Shown: positions 35,001 to 43,896 of the stretch, in pieces
Layout: each line of letters begins with the position of its first letter
How positions within the stretch are numbered: the first letter of the stretch is position 1
Assembly: GCF_002224265.1 (NCBI RefSeq)
Contig: NZ_CP012881.1
Span: 124,001 to 188,000 of the forward strand
From: Vibrio vulnificus NBRC 15645 = ATCC 27562
Lineage (GTDB): Bacteria; Pseudomonadota; Gammaproteobacteria; Enterobacterales; Vibrionaceae
DNA: 64,000 bases
Direction: 5' to 3'
Made by a program: the position numbers and the translations under genes
The notes under the pieces: model-generated
Told to the model about the DNA's origin: nothing
The model's input: the letters and a program-made list of their open reading frames with translations, nothing else
Database searches by the model: none

Positions 35001-35390
35001 ATGTTAAATAGTAAGCTCACTTGCGCTCTTTTATTCTCTTCTCTCCTTGTTGCGCCCGCTATGGCGCAAAACCTTGAGCAAGATGGCCACAGACTTGTAC
35101 AGGACGTCTACAAAGAAGGCACTGCAATCGAGTTTGATGAAGATCAGAACGAAGTATACCAAGCGGTGCAGCAAGGGTTGATCAAGCCTTTTTCTGAACT
35201 TTATTCTACCGTCGACAAACAACTCAATGGTCGCCTGATCAAAGTCGAGTTAGAAGAAGATGATGATGAATGGATCTATGAGTTAAAATTGGTCCATGAT
35301 AATCACGTCATTAAAGTGGAGTACAACGCCACCACCTTGGAACTCATTGAGATAAAAGGTCGAAATTTACACGACGTCATCAAGAAATAG
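35001..35390 (+). CDS. Periplasmic PepSY-domain protein
   Basis: The 129-residue protein has a signal peptide cut after APAMA (about residue 19) and a PepSY-like domain (LNGRLIKVELEEDDDEWIYE; KVEYNATTLELIEIKG). AAGG lies 8 bases before the ATG. It is followed after 11 bp by a response regulator and histidine kinase, so the three form an operon; the periplasmic protein may modulate or be controlled by the sensor. From memory, V. cholerae has the same trio near rplY, and its TCS was linked to polymyxin B; treat this as unverified. Confidence 0.82.
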   Translation: MLNSKLTCALLFSSLLVAPAMAQNLEQDGHRLVQDVYKEGTAIEFDEDQNEVYQAVQQGLIKPFSELYSTVDKQLNGRLIKVELEEDDDEWIYELKLVHDNHVIKVEYNATTLELIEIKGRNLHDVIKK

Positions 35391-35401
35391 AGAAAGATCA
35401 T

Positions 35402-36061
35402 ATGAAAATTTTGGTAGTGGAAGATGACCCTCGTTTGGGCGAACAGATTATTGAATCCCTCGAAAAAACGGGCTGGGTGCCTGAGCTTTCTCAAGATGGA
35501 ATCGATGCTTTGTATCGTGCGACGTCAGAAGAGTGGGATGCAATGGTGCTGGATCTGGGCCTACCAAAGTTAGACGGGCTAACCGTACTAAAAGGCATTC
35601 GTGACGAAAACATCAACACACCCGTTGTTATTTTAAGTGCCCGAGATACCCTTACTCAGCGCGTGGAAGGCTTAAACGCAGGTGCCGATGATTACTTAAC
35701 CAAACCGTTTGAAATGGTTGAACTGATCGCTCGCATTCGTGCCCAACTGCGCCGAGCCTCCGGTAACGCATCACCGGTGATGCAAATCGGAGACCTCAGC
35801 TTGGACACACGTACATCAAAAGTGATGTGGCAGGGTCAGGCGGTGAGTTTGACCGCACTTGAATACAAAGTGGTTGCCTATTTTGTGCATAACGCCGATA
35901 AAGTGATTTCACGTACTGAGCTGGTGGAACACATCTACAAGCAAGACTTCGACCGTGATTCCAATACCATTGAAGTCTTCATTGGACGCATTCGTAAGAA
36001 GATCGCGCCCAATATCATAAAAACCGTTCGCGGCCTTGGGTATCAGCTCAATGCCAACTAA
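35402..36061 (+). CDS. OmpR-family response regulator
   Basis: The 219-residue protein has a receiver domain (VVEDDPRLG; Asp51 in VLDLGLPKLDGL; SARDTLTQR; LTKPFE) and an OmpR/PhoB winged helix (about 125-219; ISRTELVEHIYKQ; NTIEVFIGRIRKKI; TVRGLGYQL). It resembles PhoP/QseB-like regulators and, among Vibrio proteins, CarR/VprA and its relatives. The histidine kinase that follows overlaps its last codons, so the two are a cognate pair. Confidence 0.92.
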   Translation: MKILVVEDDPRLGEQIIESLEKTGWVPELSQDGIDALYRATSEEWDAMVLDLGLPKLDGLTVLKGIRDENINTPVVILSARDTLTQRVEGLNAGADDYLTKPFEMVELIARIRAQLRRASGNASPVMQIGDLSLDTRTSKVMWQGQAVSLTALEYKVVAYFVHNADKVISRTELVEHIYKQDFDRDSNTIEVFIGRIRKKIAPNIIKTVRGLGYQLNAN

Positions 36062-37400
36062 GCGACCGCTGTACAAACACCTTAGCTTAAAAAGCCGCCT
36101 TTTTTTGGCGGCTTGCCTGTGGGTGACCGCAATGATCATTGCCGCTGGTGTCGGGATTCCCAAGCTGGTCAAAGAGTATTTAGTCAGTGATGTGGAAAGC
36201 CAACTGCGCTTAGCATTAGATGAAATTTCGGCCAACCTCGAAGCCGGTAAGAATGGGAGCATTGTTCTTTCATCACGGCTTTCCGATCCTCGTTTCAGTC
36301 AGCCATACAGCGGCCTATATTGGACGGCAACCATCAACAACCAAACTCTGCGTTCTCGCTCTCTTTGGGATCGCACCATTCAAATCAAGCAGGGTGCCAT
36401 CCGAAAAACAGTACTTGGGGCGAAAAACGAACGTTTAATTGTGTTAGAGCAGGATGTGTTTCTCCCTGAGTACGTGAAACCCGTCCACATTGTGATTGGC
36501 ATGGATGAAGCGCCGATGAAATCCACCTTGGACCATTTAACTGGACAACTGTGGATGATCCTCGGTCTGCTCTTTGTTGGCGTCATGACCGTGATTGGCT
36601 TGCAAATCGCTTGGTCGTTCCGACCATTAGGGAAATTACAACGCGAGCTCAAAGCGCTAAGAGCCGGTAGCCAACAACAGCTCGAAGCCAATTATCCAAC
36701 GGAGGTATCACCGCTGATCGATGATCTCAATGCCCTCCTCTTCCATTATCAAGAGTTGTTGCAACGAGCTCGCAACCATGCGGGCAACTTATCTCACTCC
36801 TTAAAAACACCGCTATCTGTTTTGCGTAACGAAATCAGCCAATTGGATGTCGAATCAAGCCACAAGCTCTTACCACCGGTTGAACAGATTCAGCAGCATA
36901 TTGATTATCATCTTGGTCGCGCTCGAATGGCAGGATCGATGAATATTCTTTCGGTGAAATCCAACCCTTCTGAGCGTGTCGATGCCATTTCCATGGCGTT
37001 CGATAAAGTCTATGCCGAGCGCGAGCTATTGCTGATCAACGAGCTGGACAGTGAACTGGAGGTGGCCGTCGATCAAAGCGATCTCGATGAGATGTTGGGT
37101 AACTTACTTGAAAACAGCTACAAATGGGCACGCAGCCAAATTCGAGTCCATAGCACACTGGCAAGCGACGATCAGCTTACTCTCATCATCGAAGATAACG
37201 GGCCAGGAATTGCGGAGGAACACCTCACTCAGGTGCTGAAACGGGGTGTTCGCCTTGATGAGACCACGCCAGGTACCGGCCTGGGACTGAATATAGTCGC
37301 GGAAATGGCCTACAGCTATCGCGGCGATCTTACGCTAGAGCACAGCCAACTTGGCGGTTTACGCGCCAATTTAACCCTTAAGCTGGCAGCAAAGGGTTAG
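36051..37400 (+). CDS. PhoQ-like membrane sensor histidine kinase
   Basis: The 449-residue kinase has a first membrane helix (about 17-38), a periplasmic sensor loop of about 120 residues, a second helix (about 165-188), a DHp helix with NLSHSLKTPLSVLRNE and an HATPase domain with LLENSYKWAR, EDNGPGI and GTGLGLNIV. The start at 36051 (MPTKRPLYKHLS) overlaps the regulator gene by 11 bp; a TTG at 36036 is less likely. The periplasmic loop lacks an obvious acidic patch like that of PhoQ. It pairs with the OmpR-type regulator and the PepSY protein. Confidence 0.9.
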   Translation: MPTKRPLYKHLSLKSRLFLAACLWVTAMIIAAGVGIPKLVKEYLVSDVESQLRLALDEISANLEAGKNGSIVLSSRLSDPRFSQPYSGLYWTATINNQTLRSRSLWDRTIQIKQGAIRKTVLGAKNERLIVLEQDVFLPEYVKPVHIVIGMDEAPMKSTLDHLTGQLWMILGLLFVGVMTVIGLQIAWSFRPLGKLQRELKALRAGSQQQLEANYPTEVSPLIDDLNALLFHYQELLQRARNHAGNLSHSLKTPLSVLRNEISQLDVESSHKLLPPVEQIQQHIDYHLGRARMAGSMNILSVKSNPSERVDAISMAFDKVYAERELLLINELDSELEVAVDQSDLDEMLGNLLENSYKWARSQIRVHSTLASDDQLTLIIEDNGPGIAEEHLTQVLKRGVRLDETTPGTGLGLNIVAEMAYSYRGDLTLEHSQLGGLRANLTLKLAAKG

Positions 37401-37447
37401 CGACGATAAGAAACCACTATAAAACAGCGCTTTTGGCGGAATATCAG

Positions 37448-37476
37448 TTGCTCAAAGCACGGTTGAGTGGTAGTAT
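37448..37476 (+). promoter_or_regulatory. Probable sigma-70 promoter of rplY
   Basis: TTGCTC (37448-37453), a 17-base spacer and TAGTAT (37471-37476), followed by a GC-rich discriminator (CCGCGC). It would give a leader of about 100 bases before rplY. Confidence 0.5.
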
Positions 37477-37580
37477 CCGCGCTCGCTTTGACAGGAAACT
37501 TCCCGTTGAAGCCATACTTACTTCTGTAAGGTCGCATTACAGGGTATGAAATTAACTTTTACTAATTTGAGAGTAAAACT

Positions 37581-37859
37581 ATGAAATTTGAAGCAGTAGT
37601 ACGTACTGAACTAGGTAAAGGTGCGAGCCGCCGCCTACGTCTTGCTGGCCAATTCCCAGCAGTTGTTTACGGTGGTGAAGCAGCACCAGTTGCAGTAGCA
37701 CTAAACCACGATGACATCGTAAACCAAATGGACAAGCCTGAATTCTACGAAGCAATCACTCTAGTGATCGGCGGCGCAGAAGTTAAGGTTAAGCCACAAG
37801 ACGTTCAACGTCACGCGTTCAAGCCAAAAGTTGAGCACATGGACTTCATCCGTATCTAA
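37581..37859 (+). CDS. rplY: 50S ribosomal protein L25
   Basis: The 92-residue protein is the short form of L25, which binds 5S rRNA ([21 protein letters not shown] at the N-terminus; [20 protein letters not shown] near the end). Length matches E. coli L25 (94). Codon use is clearly that of a highly expressed gene. A probable promoter lies 105 bp upstream and a strong terminator 90 bp downstream. The bcr-rsuA-radD-rplY order matches E. coli, with the PepSY/TCS trio inserted here. Confidence 0.96.
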   Translation: MKFEAVVRTELGKGASRRLRLAGQFPAVVYGGEAAPVAVALNHDDIVNQMDKPEFYEAITLVIGGAEVKVKPQDVQRHAFKPKVEHMDFIRI

Positions 37860-37947
37860 TTCCTTACCAGGGAATTAATCGGATTTAATCCAACCTTTTG
37901 CATATATAAGATTCTCGGCCTTACCATCCGAACAATCTAAAAAATTC

Positions 37948-37987
37948 GAAACCCCAGAGACTTACCACCTCTGGGGTTTCACCGTTT
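37948..37987 (+). terminator. rplY terminator
   Basis: GAAACCCCAGAG and CTCTGGGGTTTC form a perfect 12-bp stem with loop ACTTACCAC; ACCGTTTT follows. Confidence 0.8.
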
Positions 37988-38368
37988 TATGCCCTTTCCC
38001 ACGTTTTATATCCTTTCCGTCATAGGCGCCTTCTTTAAGAAGCACCATCAAAACGCAAACACTCCAAAAGGCTTACTCCTTTTCATTCTATAATTTGCAC
38101 AGCCTTTGCATTTTCTCTCGCATTCTCTGTAATCAGCTTCGACGCAACTTGAAGCAACAGCACATTAATCCTGATCGACGCTTTTAATTACCGGACGCTT
38201 TCTGCTACTTTCCGCTCAATTTTTTACTCTATCACCGTTTATATACAAACTACTTGGTGTGACAGCTCAGCAGCCAGCAATCCTCCTTCGATAAGCATCA
38301 CGAGAAACGCTTTCGAGGGTGAGCTTTTTTGGCCGATATCACTGCGCCAGCAAGTAGGAAAGGACTCT
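37988..38368. other. Long leader region upstream of the DUF1800 gene
   Basis: The gap after rplY is 509 bp. Beyond the rplY terminator it holds no ORF. TATAAT at 38089-38094 is a candidate -10 without a clear -35. A nested hairpin with a T-run is at 38264-38330. Confidence 0.5.
38264..38330 (+). other. Nested hairpin with T-run in the leader of the DUF1800 gene
   Basis: AGCTCA (38264-38269) pairs with TGAGCT (38320-38325), CCTC (38282-38285) with GAGG, and AAGC (38293-38296) with GCTT inside; TTTTTT follows from 38325. It lies 39 bp before the DUF1800 start and could act as an attenuator. No known riboswitch class is recognised. Confidence 0.4.
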
Positions 38369-39994
38369 ATGAATTTTTGGCAAATACGCATTCTACCCGT
38401 CACTATTTTGGGTGCTCTACTATCGGGATGCGGCAGTGACAGCAGCTCATCCCCGACACAACCAAGCTACCTAGAACCGAACCAACGCTACGATTTACTT
38501 TATCGAGCGACTTTTGGCCCAACCCCGAATAGTTATCAACAAATGGCGTCAGTTGGCTACCAAGCTTGGTTGGATCAGCAATTTTCTATGCCCCCTTCAT
38601 TCCACCTTCCGCTCTTACAAAGTTATGTGATTGAGGGCGATACGCTCACTCAATCAGATCGCGTTGCAGTCTGGTGGCATCAGGCTAATCACGCTCCCGA
38701 CCAACTGCGTCAACGAGTCGCCTTTGCCTTGAGTGAGATCTTTGTTGTGTCACGTTATGGCGCCAGCCTCAATGGCCGTGCGCCAGAGCTCACACACTAT
38801 TACGATATGCTGTTGGAACACGCTTTTGGCAATTATCGTGATCTGCTGGAAGCGGTAACTCGCCATCCCGTCATGGGCGACTACCTTTCGATGATGGCAA
38901 ACCAGCACGCCGATCCGCAAAAGAACCGTTTCCCAGATGAGAATTACGCACGCGAAGTGATGCAGCTATTTAGCATAGGCCTGTACCAACTCAACCAAGA
39001 TGGCACCCCTTTACTCAATAACGGCGCGCTGCTCCCGACTTATTCACAAGATGACATCGAAAACTTAGCGCGAGTCTTTACCGGTTGGCACTTGGCGGAC
39101 AAAAGTAATGGCAGTTGGACCAGTAAGCAGGGAGATTGGTTTCAAGCCATGGCACCTTATGCTGACAAACACGATAGCGATGAAAAAGTCGTTATGGGTG
39201 AGCGCTTCCCAGCAGGGCAAAGTATTGAACAAGATATGGCTCAAGCGATGGCGATGTTGACCAACCACGCCAATACCGGTCCATTCATCGCTCGTCTACT
39301 TATCCAAAGGCTTGTCACGTCCAATCCGTCCCCTCAGTATGTTGAACGCGTCACTCTGGCCTTTAATGACAATGGCAAAGGCATACGAGGCGATCTCAAA
39401 GCCGTCATCCAAGCTATTTTGCTCGACCCAGAAGCACTCAATGGCTCAACAGAGCGCTTAAAAGAGCCACTCATTTCGATGACCAATCTTTACCGTGCAC
39501 TCGAAGCCAAAAGTGCCGACCCAACCGGGCGTTATCACAACAGCAATGGCACGTTTTTCGCCTTTGGCCAAGCGCCTCTCTCTTCTCCAAGTGTGTTCAA
39601 TTTCTTCTCGCCGGACTACGCGCCAAATGCGCAAATGAAGGAAAAAGGCCTAGTAGCACCGGAATTTCAGATTCTAAGCTGGAACAACTTCATTAATATC
39701 AGTAACCAGATGTGGTCTGCTACTGGAAACAGTCAATACGATTCAGAAGAGAACCCAAAGAAAATTGTCGTCAATCTCGCCCCGTTAGAAGCGCTCGCGA
39801 ATGATCATCCCGCGCTGATTGCCGAGCTGAGCCGACGCTTTCTCTCCGAGCAAATCAGCCCAGAACTTGCGGTCATCATTGAGCAGAACTTAAATCAGCT
39901 CAAAGATCACCAGCAAAACACCAAAGTGCGTAATGCGCTGCATATCATTTTGAACAGTCAGGAATTTCACACCGAGGTAAGCAACGTATGGTGA
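38369..39994 (+). CDS. DUF1800 family lipoprotein
   Basis: The 541-residue protein has a lipoprotein signal peptide with lipobox LLSGC (Cys21), then a DUF1800 domain filling the rest: YDLLYRATFGPT, VAVWWHQANHAPDQLRQRVAFALSEI (read in parts), ENYAREVMQLFSIGLYQLN and IENLARVFTGWHL. These residues are typical of the family, whose function is unknown. GGAAAGGA lies before the ATG. The gene overlaps the DUF1501 gene by 7 bp, the common pairing of these two families. Outer-membrane or periplasmic anchoring is inferred from the lipobox. Confidence 0.88.
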   Translation: MNFWQIRILPVTILGALLSGCGSDSSSSPTQPSYLEPNQRYDLLYRATFGPTPNSYQQMASVGYQAWLDQQFSMPPSFHLPLLQSYVIEGDTLTQSDRVAVWWHQANHAPDQLRQRVAFALSEIFVVSRYGASLNGRAPELTHYYDMLLEHAFGNYRDLLEAVTRHPVMGDYLSMMANQHADPQKNRFPDENYAREVMQLFSIGLYQLNQDGTPLLNNGALLPTYSQDDIENLARVFTGWHLADKSNGSWTSKQGDWFQAMAPYADKHDSDEKVVMGERFPAGQSIEQDMAQAMAMLTNHANTGPFIARLLIQRLVTSNPSPQYVERVTLAFNDNGKGIRGDLKAVIQAILLDPEALNGSTERLKEPLISMTNLYRALEAKSADPTGRYHNSNGTFFAFGQAPLSSPSVFNFFSPDYAPNAQMKEKGLVAPEFQILSWNNFINISNQMWSATGNSQYDSEENPKKIVVNLAPLEALANDHPALIAELSRRFLSEQISPELAVIIEQNLNQLKDHQQNTKVRNALHIILNSQEFHTEVSNVW

Positions 39995-41301
39995 CTCGTC
40001 GACAATTTATCTCTGCTCTCGCCGCCACACCTTTGGTATCGATGCTAGGCAGTAAACCCAGCTTCGCTCTACCCACCAATGATTATAAAGCACTTGTGTG
40101 CGTGTTTTTGTTCGGTGGCAATGATGGGTTTAATATGTTGGTTCCGACCAGTGATGCCCATTACGATGAATATGCACGTGCTCGGCCTGACATTGCGTTA
40201 GCCAAAGAATCGCTGTTGCCGCTGACGTTGGCCACTGGTTCAACGCTCTCTTTCGGCCTTCACCCTGCCATGAATGAACTGCAAGCATTAGTTAACCGCG
40301 GTAAAGCCATCCCCATTGTCAACAGTGGGGTGCTCGTAGAACCCACAACCAAAGCAGAGCTTCTCAATGGCACTCGCGCTCTACCACCCTTTCTTTTTTC
40401 ACACAACTCGCAACAAGCTGAATGGCAACGGGGTTGGGCGGGCAGTTCCTCCACGTTAGGTTGGGCAGGCAGAATGATGGATGTGCTTTCCAATGGGCAG
40501 TTAGAAGTGAGCCCAACGTTCAGCATCAACGGCTATGTGCAGTGGCTGAATGGTGAGAAGCAGCGCGCGAACCTGATCAACCCAGATGGCATGCCCACTT
40601 TATGGGCAAACAACAATACGTTGAGGAAACAAAGCTTTGACCAAGTTTTGGCGCTGCAACCCGACAGCCTATTTGCACAAGCTTTTGATCAGGTGAAAAG
40701 CGATTCTATTACTATTCGAGATCAGCTTTCAGCCGCGCTAACGTCCTCTCCTGAGGAGCCACACTTCCCAGATAACCGACTGAGCCAACAGTTTCATACC
40801 GTTGCAAGATTGATCAAATCCAGTGAACAACTGGGGCATCAAAGACAGGTGTATTTCGTTGGAATGGGTGGATACGACACCCATGCCAACCAATTGGTCG
40901 CCCATCAAACCTTACTGGCTGAGCTAAGCCAATCCCTCGACGCCTTTAACACTTCGCTGGAAAATGCCGGGATCGCCCATCAAGTCACTACCATGACAAT
41001 GTCAGATTTCGGCCGAAGGCTTGCCAGCAATGGATCGGGAACGGATCACGGTTGGGCAAGCAACCACTGGGTCATGGGTGGCGCTCTGCAATCTGGACGG
41101 ATTTATGGCCAATGGCCTTCCCTCGTCCTTGATGGGGAAAACGATTTTAATCGTGGCCGAATGATTCCAACCACCTCTGTCGAACAAATCGGTGCAACCG
41201 TGGCAAAGTGGATGGGTATTCAAACTGAGCAGCAATTGCTCGACATATTCCCCAACCTTAAGCATTTTGCGCAAAAAGATTTAGGATTCCTTGCTGGATG
41301 A
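39988..41301 (+). CDS. DUF1501 family exported protein
   Basis: The 437-residue protein begins with a twin-arginine-type signal (TRRQFISALAATPLVS) and has the DUF1501 fold, related to sulfatase/alkaline-phosphatase-type hydrolases: VCVFLFGGNDGFNMLVP, GMGGYDTHANQ, MTMSDFGRRLASNGSGTDHG and WASNHWVMGG. The Asp/His/Gly clusters could bind metal. It would be folded in the cytoplasm and exported by Tat. It overlaps the DUF1800 lipoprotein gene and is surely made with it; the joint role is unknown. Confidence 0.88.
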   Translation: MVTRRQFISALAATPLVSMLGSKPSFALPTNDYKALVCVFLFGGNDGFNMLVPTSDAHYDEYARARPDIALAKESLLPLTLATGSTLSFGLHPAMNELQALVNRGKAIPIVNSGVLVEPTTKAELLNGTRALPPFLFSHNSQQAEWQRGWAGSSSTLGWAGRMMDVLSNGQLEVSPTFSINGYVQWLNGEKQRANLINPDGMPTLWANNNTLRKQSFDQVLALQPDSLFAQAFDQVKSDSITIRDQLSAALTSSPEEPHFPDNRLSQQFHTVARLIKSSEQLGHQRQVYFVGMGGYDTHANQLVAHQTLLAELSQSLDAFNTSLENAGIAHQVTTMTMSDFGRRLASNGSGTDHGWASNHWVMGGALQSGRIYGQWPSLVLDGENDFNRGRMIPTTSVEQIGATVAKWMGIQTEQQLLDIFPNLKHFAQKDLGFLAG

Positions 41302-41315
41302 TGTCTTGTGGATGA

Positions 41316-42950
41316 TCAACTGCTTTCATTGACTTTTTGCACTTGGACAACTCTTCCCTTACCTGCAGATTTTGCTTGGTACATCGCGATATCCGCTTCG
41401 TGAATGAGGCTATCCACATTGGTTGACGTCGTCTCGACGTCAACCGTCACTAACCCAATACTTGCGCCAATGACGAGGGCTTTGCGCTCAACAATCACTG
41501 GTATCGCAATCGTCTCAAGCAATGCTTGAGCGATTTTGGTCGCTTCTTGCGTCGATTGATTCTTCAACAAAACGATAAACTCATCTCCGGCATAGCGAGC
41601 CGCCATATCCTCCTGACCCACGGTATCCAGTAACCGCTGAGCGACCGCTTTCAATAGAAGGTCGCCCGTTTGGTGACCGTACTCGTCATTGACGGCTTTG
41701 AAGCCATCAAGGTCAATAAATAACAGCGAAAACGGCTGCTTACGCTCCAAGAATTTTGCTATCGCTTGTCTCACGGCAGTACGATTCGGCAAATCCGTGA
41801 CAGAATCATGTGATGCGAGATGACGCGCAAAACGTTCTGCCGATTTCAGCTCTTTGGTTCTTTCTAAGACTCTAAATTCGAGCTCTTTTCGCCCGCGATT
41901 CACTTCATTGGTCATGAGATTGAAACTTTCCACCAATGCTTGAGTCTCTTTAATACCAGTAAAACCTTCGATGGTTTCCAAATGAGAGATGCGGCTCTCT
42001 GTCTCCGTCATTCCTTGAATTTGCTTGGTAAGTTTTCTTATTGGTCGCATTAGCAGACCCGAGAGCTGCCAACTTAAGATAAAGCAAATAACAAAACAGG
42101 CGATGGCCACCACCAACGTGACTTTTTTAAAATCGTTGATTGCCGCATCTAATTCACTCACGGGTTGAGGGATCATAATGCCCCAGCCTAACGTCGGCGT
42201 CACAGTAAACCCAGCAATCATGTCTGCCTTCATTGCTGGTGAATAAAAGCGCTCCACGCCTGTTTCACCTCTTAACATCCGTTTTACCACACTGATTTTG
42301 GCAATATTTTTCGCCTGAGCTTGCCACTCTTTGTTTGGATGAGCCAAGACGCTTCCGGTGTTATCGACAATAGCGGCATGCCCTTTCTCGCCAAAACTCA
42401 CCGCCTCTTGAAGCTGAACAACATACTCATTCGCCATCGCCGCCACCCAAACTCGTCCGTATTTATCTTCACGGTAGAGATAAATTGTTGGTTGGGGAAG
42501 AAACTGCGAAATAACCGGGGTAACTCGCGTGATTTGATCGGCGTTGACATCCAATGTTTTGGGAAAATAGACGGGCTCACCAAACAACACCCTACGTTGC
42601 ATGGCGTTTTTTGAATAACGTGCCAAAGCATGTAAATTGAGCTGCTGGAGAAGGTTGATTTGTTGGGCAGAGAGTTCATTGCTATCAAACTCATCGCTGA
42701 TCGATTCAAACACAGAGAGCACATCGACACTGTAGCGTTCTAAAGCGGCGCTCAGGTTTTTGGCGAGCAGCAAGTGCTTTTCGTGCACGGCTCGATACTC
42801 TTTCTCAAGCGCATGCTGAACCGCCCAGTACGAAAACAGCACAATAGGCACGACAGACACTAACAGCATCACTGATAACAAAATTGCACGCAGAGAAGGT
42901 CGCAATACAGGCATAAGCGTTCCAAACATTCGCAACAAGTTCTTAAGCAC
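41316..42950 (-). CDS. Membrane diguanylate cyclase with Cache-type sensor, HAMP and GGDEF domains
   Basis: The 544-residue protein has a first helix (about 22-45), a periplasmic dCache-like sensor (about 46-275; DKYGRVWVAAM, GHAAIVDNTGSVLAHP), a second helix (about 280-300), a HAMP linker and a GGDEF domain (LFIDLDGFKAVNDEYGHQTGD; RYAGDEFIVLL). The active-site motif is AGDEF rather than GGDEF; A/S variants are usually active. No EAL domain follows. It should make c-di-GMP in response to an outside ligand. The start at 42950 is GTG with a poor ribosome site; an ATG lies seven codons later. Confidence 0.9.
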   Translation of the reverse strand: MLKNLLRMFGTLMPVLRPSLRAILLSVMLLVSVVPIVLFSYWAVQHALEKEYRAVHEKHLLLAKNLSAALERYSVDVLSVFESISDEFDSNELSAQQINLLQQLNLHALARYSKNAMQRRVLFGEPVYFPKTLDVNADQITRVTPVISQFLPQPTIYLYREDKYGRVWVAAMANEYVVQLQEAVSFGEKGHAAIVDNTGSVLAHPNKEWQAQAKNIAKISVVKRMLRGETGVERFYSPAMKADMIAGFTVTPTLGWGIMIPQPVSELDAAINDFKKVTLVVAIACFVICFILSWQLSGLLMRPIRKLTKQIQGMTETESRISHLETIEGFTGIKETQALVESFNLMTNEVNRGRKELEFRVLERTKELKSAERFARHLASHDSVTDLPNRTAVRQAIAKFLERKQPFSLLFIDLDGFKAVNDEYGHQTGDLLLKAVAQRLLDTVGQEDMAARYAGDEFIVLLKNQSTQEATKIAQALLETIAIPVIVERKALVIGASIGLVTVDVETTSTNVDSLIHEADIAMYQAKSAGKGRVVQVQKVNESS

Positions 42951-43605
42951 CTTAGCTGTGCTTAACGTTAACCTGCGCCAACTGTCATTTATAGAAATTA
43001 TAATGATTTATAAGATACGGCGTTTAGAGGTGGTATAAAAGCCATCATCTGTAGTTCGTGTCCGCCATTCATAATTTTTATGAATAAATTTGCAATAATC
43101 TCACTTATTAGAATAGCGCTAACGGCGCTCGATACAAATTTCATGAACGCGATAATCCCGTCTTGTCCCTTCGTCGCCATTCACCAACGAACTAAATCAC
43201 GCAAGGTTATCAAGGCTCGGTTGAACGATTGCTTTGCTATAAGAAAAACTCAAAATTAAAAAACGAACAAAAAATAATCAAAACACCATTGACGAGATGT
43301 TGGCCCACTTCTAAATTTGATCAGTACCTGAGCAACCCACCCTCGACAAGGTCGCTGGCTTGCAACCAAACGAGGAAGTTGCTATCGACTGAGGTGTAGA
43401 CCGATGTCGTTTAGGTTTCATTTCACGTCTCTGAGAACCGTTAGATACGTGATACAAGATGGCGTGCCTATCTGCTCTGAGACAATGTATTTAATGCCAA
43501 GCGATTGACTTCAAATGGCCTCCAGAGAATTCGTACCACTAACGTACGAGTAAGAGCAGTTTACGCCTTAAACACTGCTGCTATGTATTCACGGAGGTTA
43601 GAAAT
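42951..43605. other. Long intergenic region ahead of a 73-residue gene
   Basis: 655 bp without an ORF of ordinary size. It carries the upstream region of the diguanylate cyclase gene, then an AT-rich part (43200-43320), a possible 34-codon ORF at 43404-43508 with its own ribosome site, and hairpins such as GCAGTTTA..TAAACACTGC (43557-43584). The last 250 bases look like a structured leader for the gene at 43606. Confidence 0.5.
43404..43508 (+). CDS. Possible 34-residue leader peptide or small protein
   Basis: ATG at 43404 has GAGG 9 bases upstream and is followed by 34 codons (MSFRFHFTSLRTVRYVIQDG, then VPICSETMYLMPSD) to TGA. It lies about 100 bp before the 73-residue gene on the same strand. 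The sequence is unlike any family I know. It may be a chance ORF; the ribosome site and position in a long leader are the only support. Confidence 0.3.
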   Translation: MSFRFHFTSLRTVRYVIQDGVPICSETMYLMPSD

Positions 43606-43827
43606 ATGAAACGAGCCAGCAAATCCTATCGTCTACAGCTCATAAGAGAAGTGGTGACACGACGCGAGCTGCAAACCAGTAACGACCCTATGGCAAATTA
43701 CATCTATCAACTGATGACAGACAAAACGCATTCAACGCATGATGTTGAACAAAATCATAAATTTGTCGGTAGCCATTTTGATGAACATGCTGGGGGGTGG
43801 GTAAACGATAAGTGGGGGCTAAAATAG
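43606..43827 (+). CDS. Small basic protein of unknown function (73 residues)
   Basis: The protein is basic at the N-terminus (MKRASKSYRLQLIREVVTRRE) and has a His-rich, aromatic C-terminal half (THDVEQNHKFVGSHFDEHAG, ending WVNDKWGLK). There is no signal peptide or membrane segment. ACGGAGGTTAGAAAT gives one of the best ribosome sites in the window, so it is very likely translated. No family is recognised. The long, possibly structured leader and a downstream hairpin suggest a separate, regulated transcript. Confidence 0.72.
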   Translation: MKRASKSYRLQLIREVVTRRELQTSNDPMANYIYQLMTDKTHSTHDVEQNHKFVGSHFDEHAGGWVNDKWGLK

Positions 43828-43845
43828 TCATCAACTCATGCATTT

Positions 43846-43896
43846 GACTCTCCTTAGTCAACGCATCTCAAATGTGTACTAGGGCTAGGGAGAGTT
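43846..43896. terminator. Hairpin between the 73-residue gene and the DUF1289 gene
   Basis: GACTCTCC (43846-43853) pairs with GGAGAGTT (43889-43896), with CTTAGT / ACTAGG inside. It lies between convergent genes and overlaps the DUF1289 stop codon; the T-run is poor in both directions. Confidence 0.4.
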
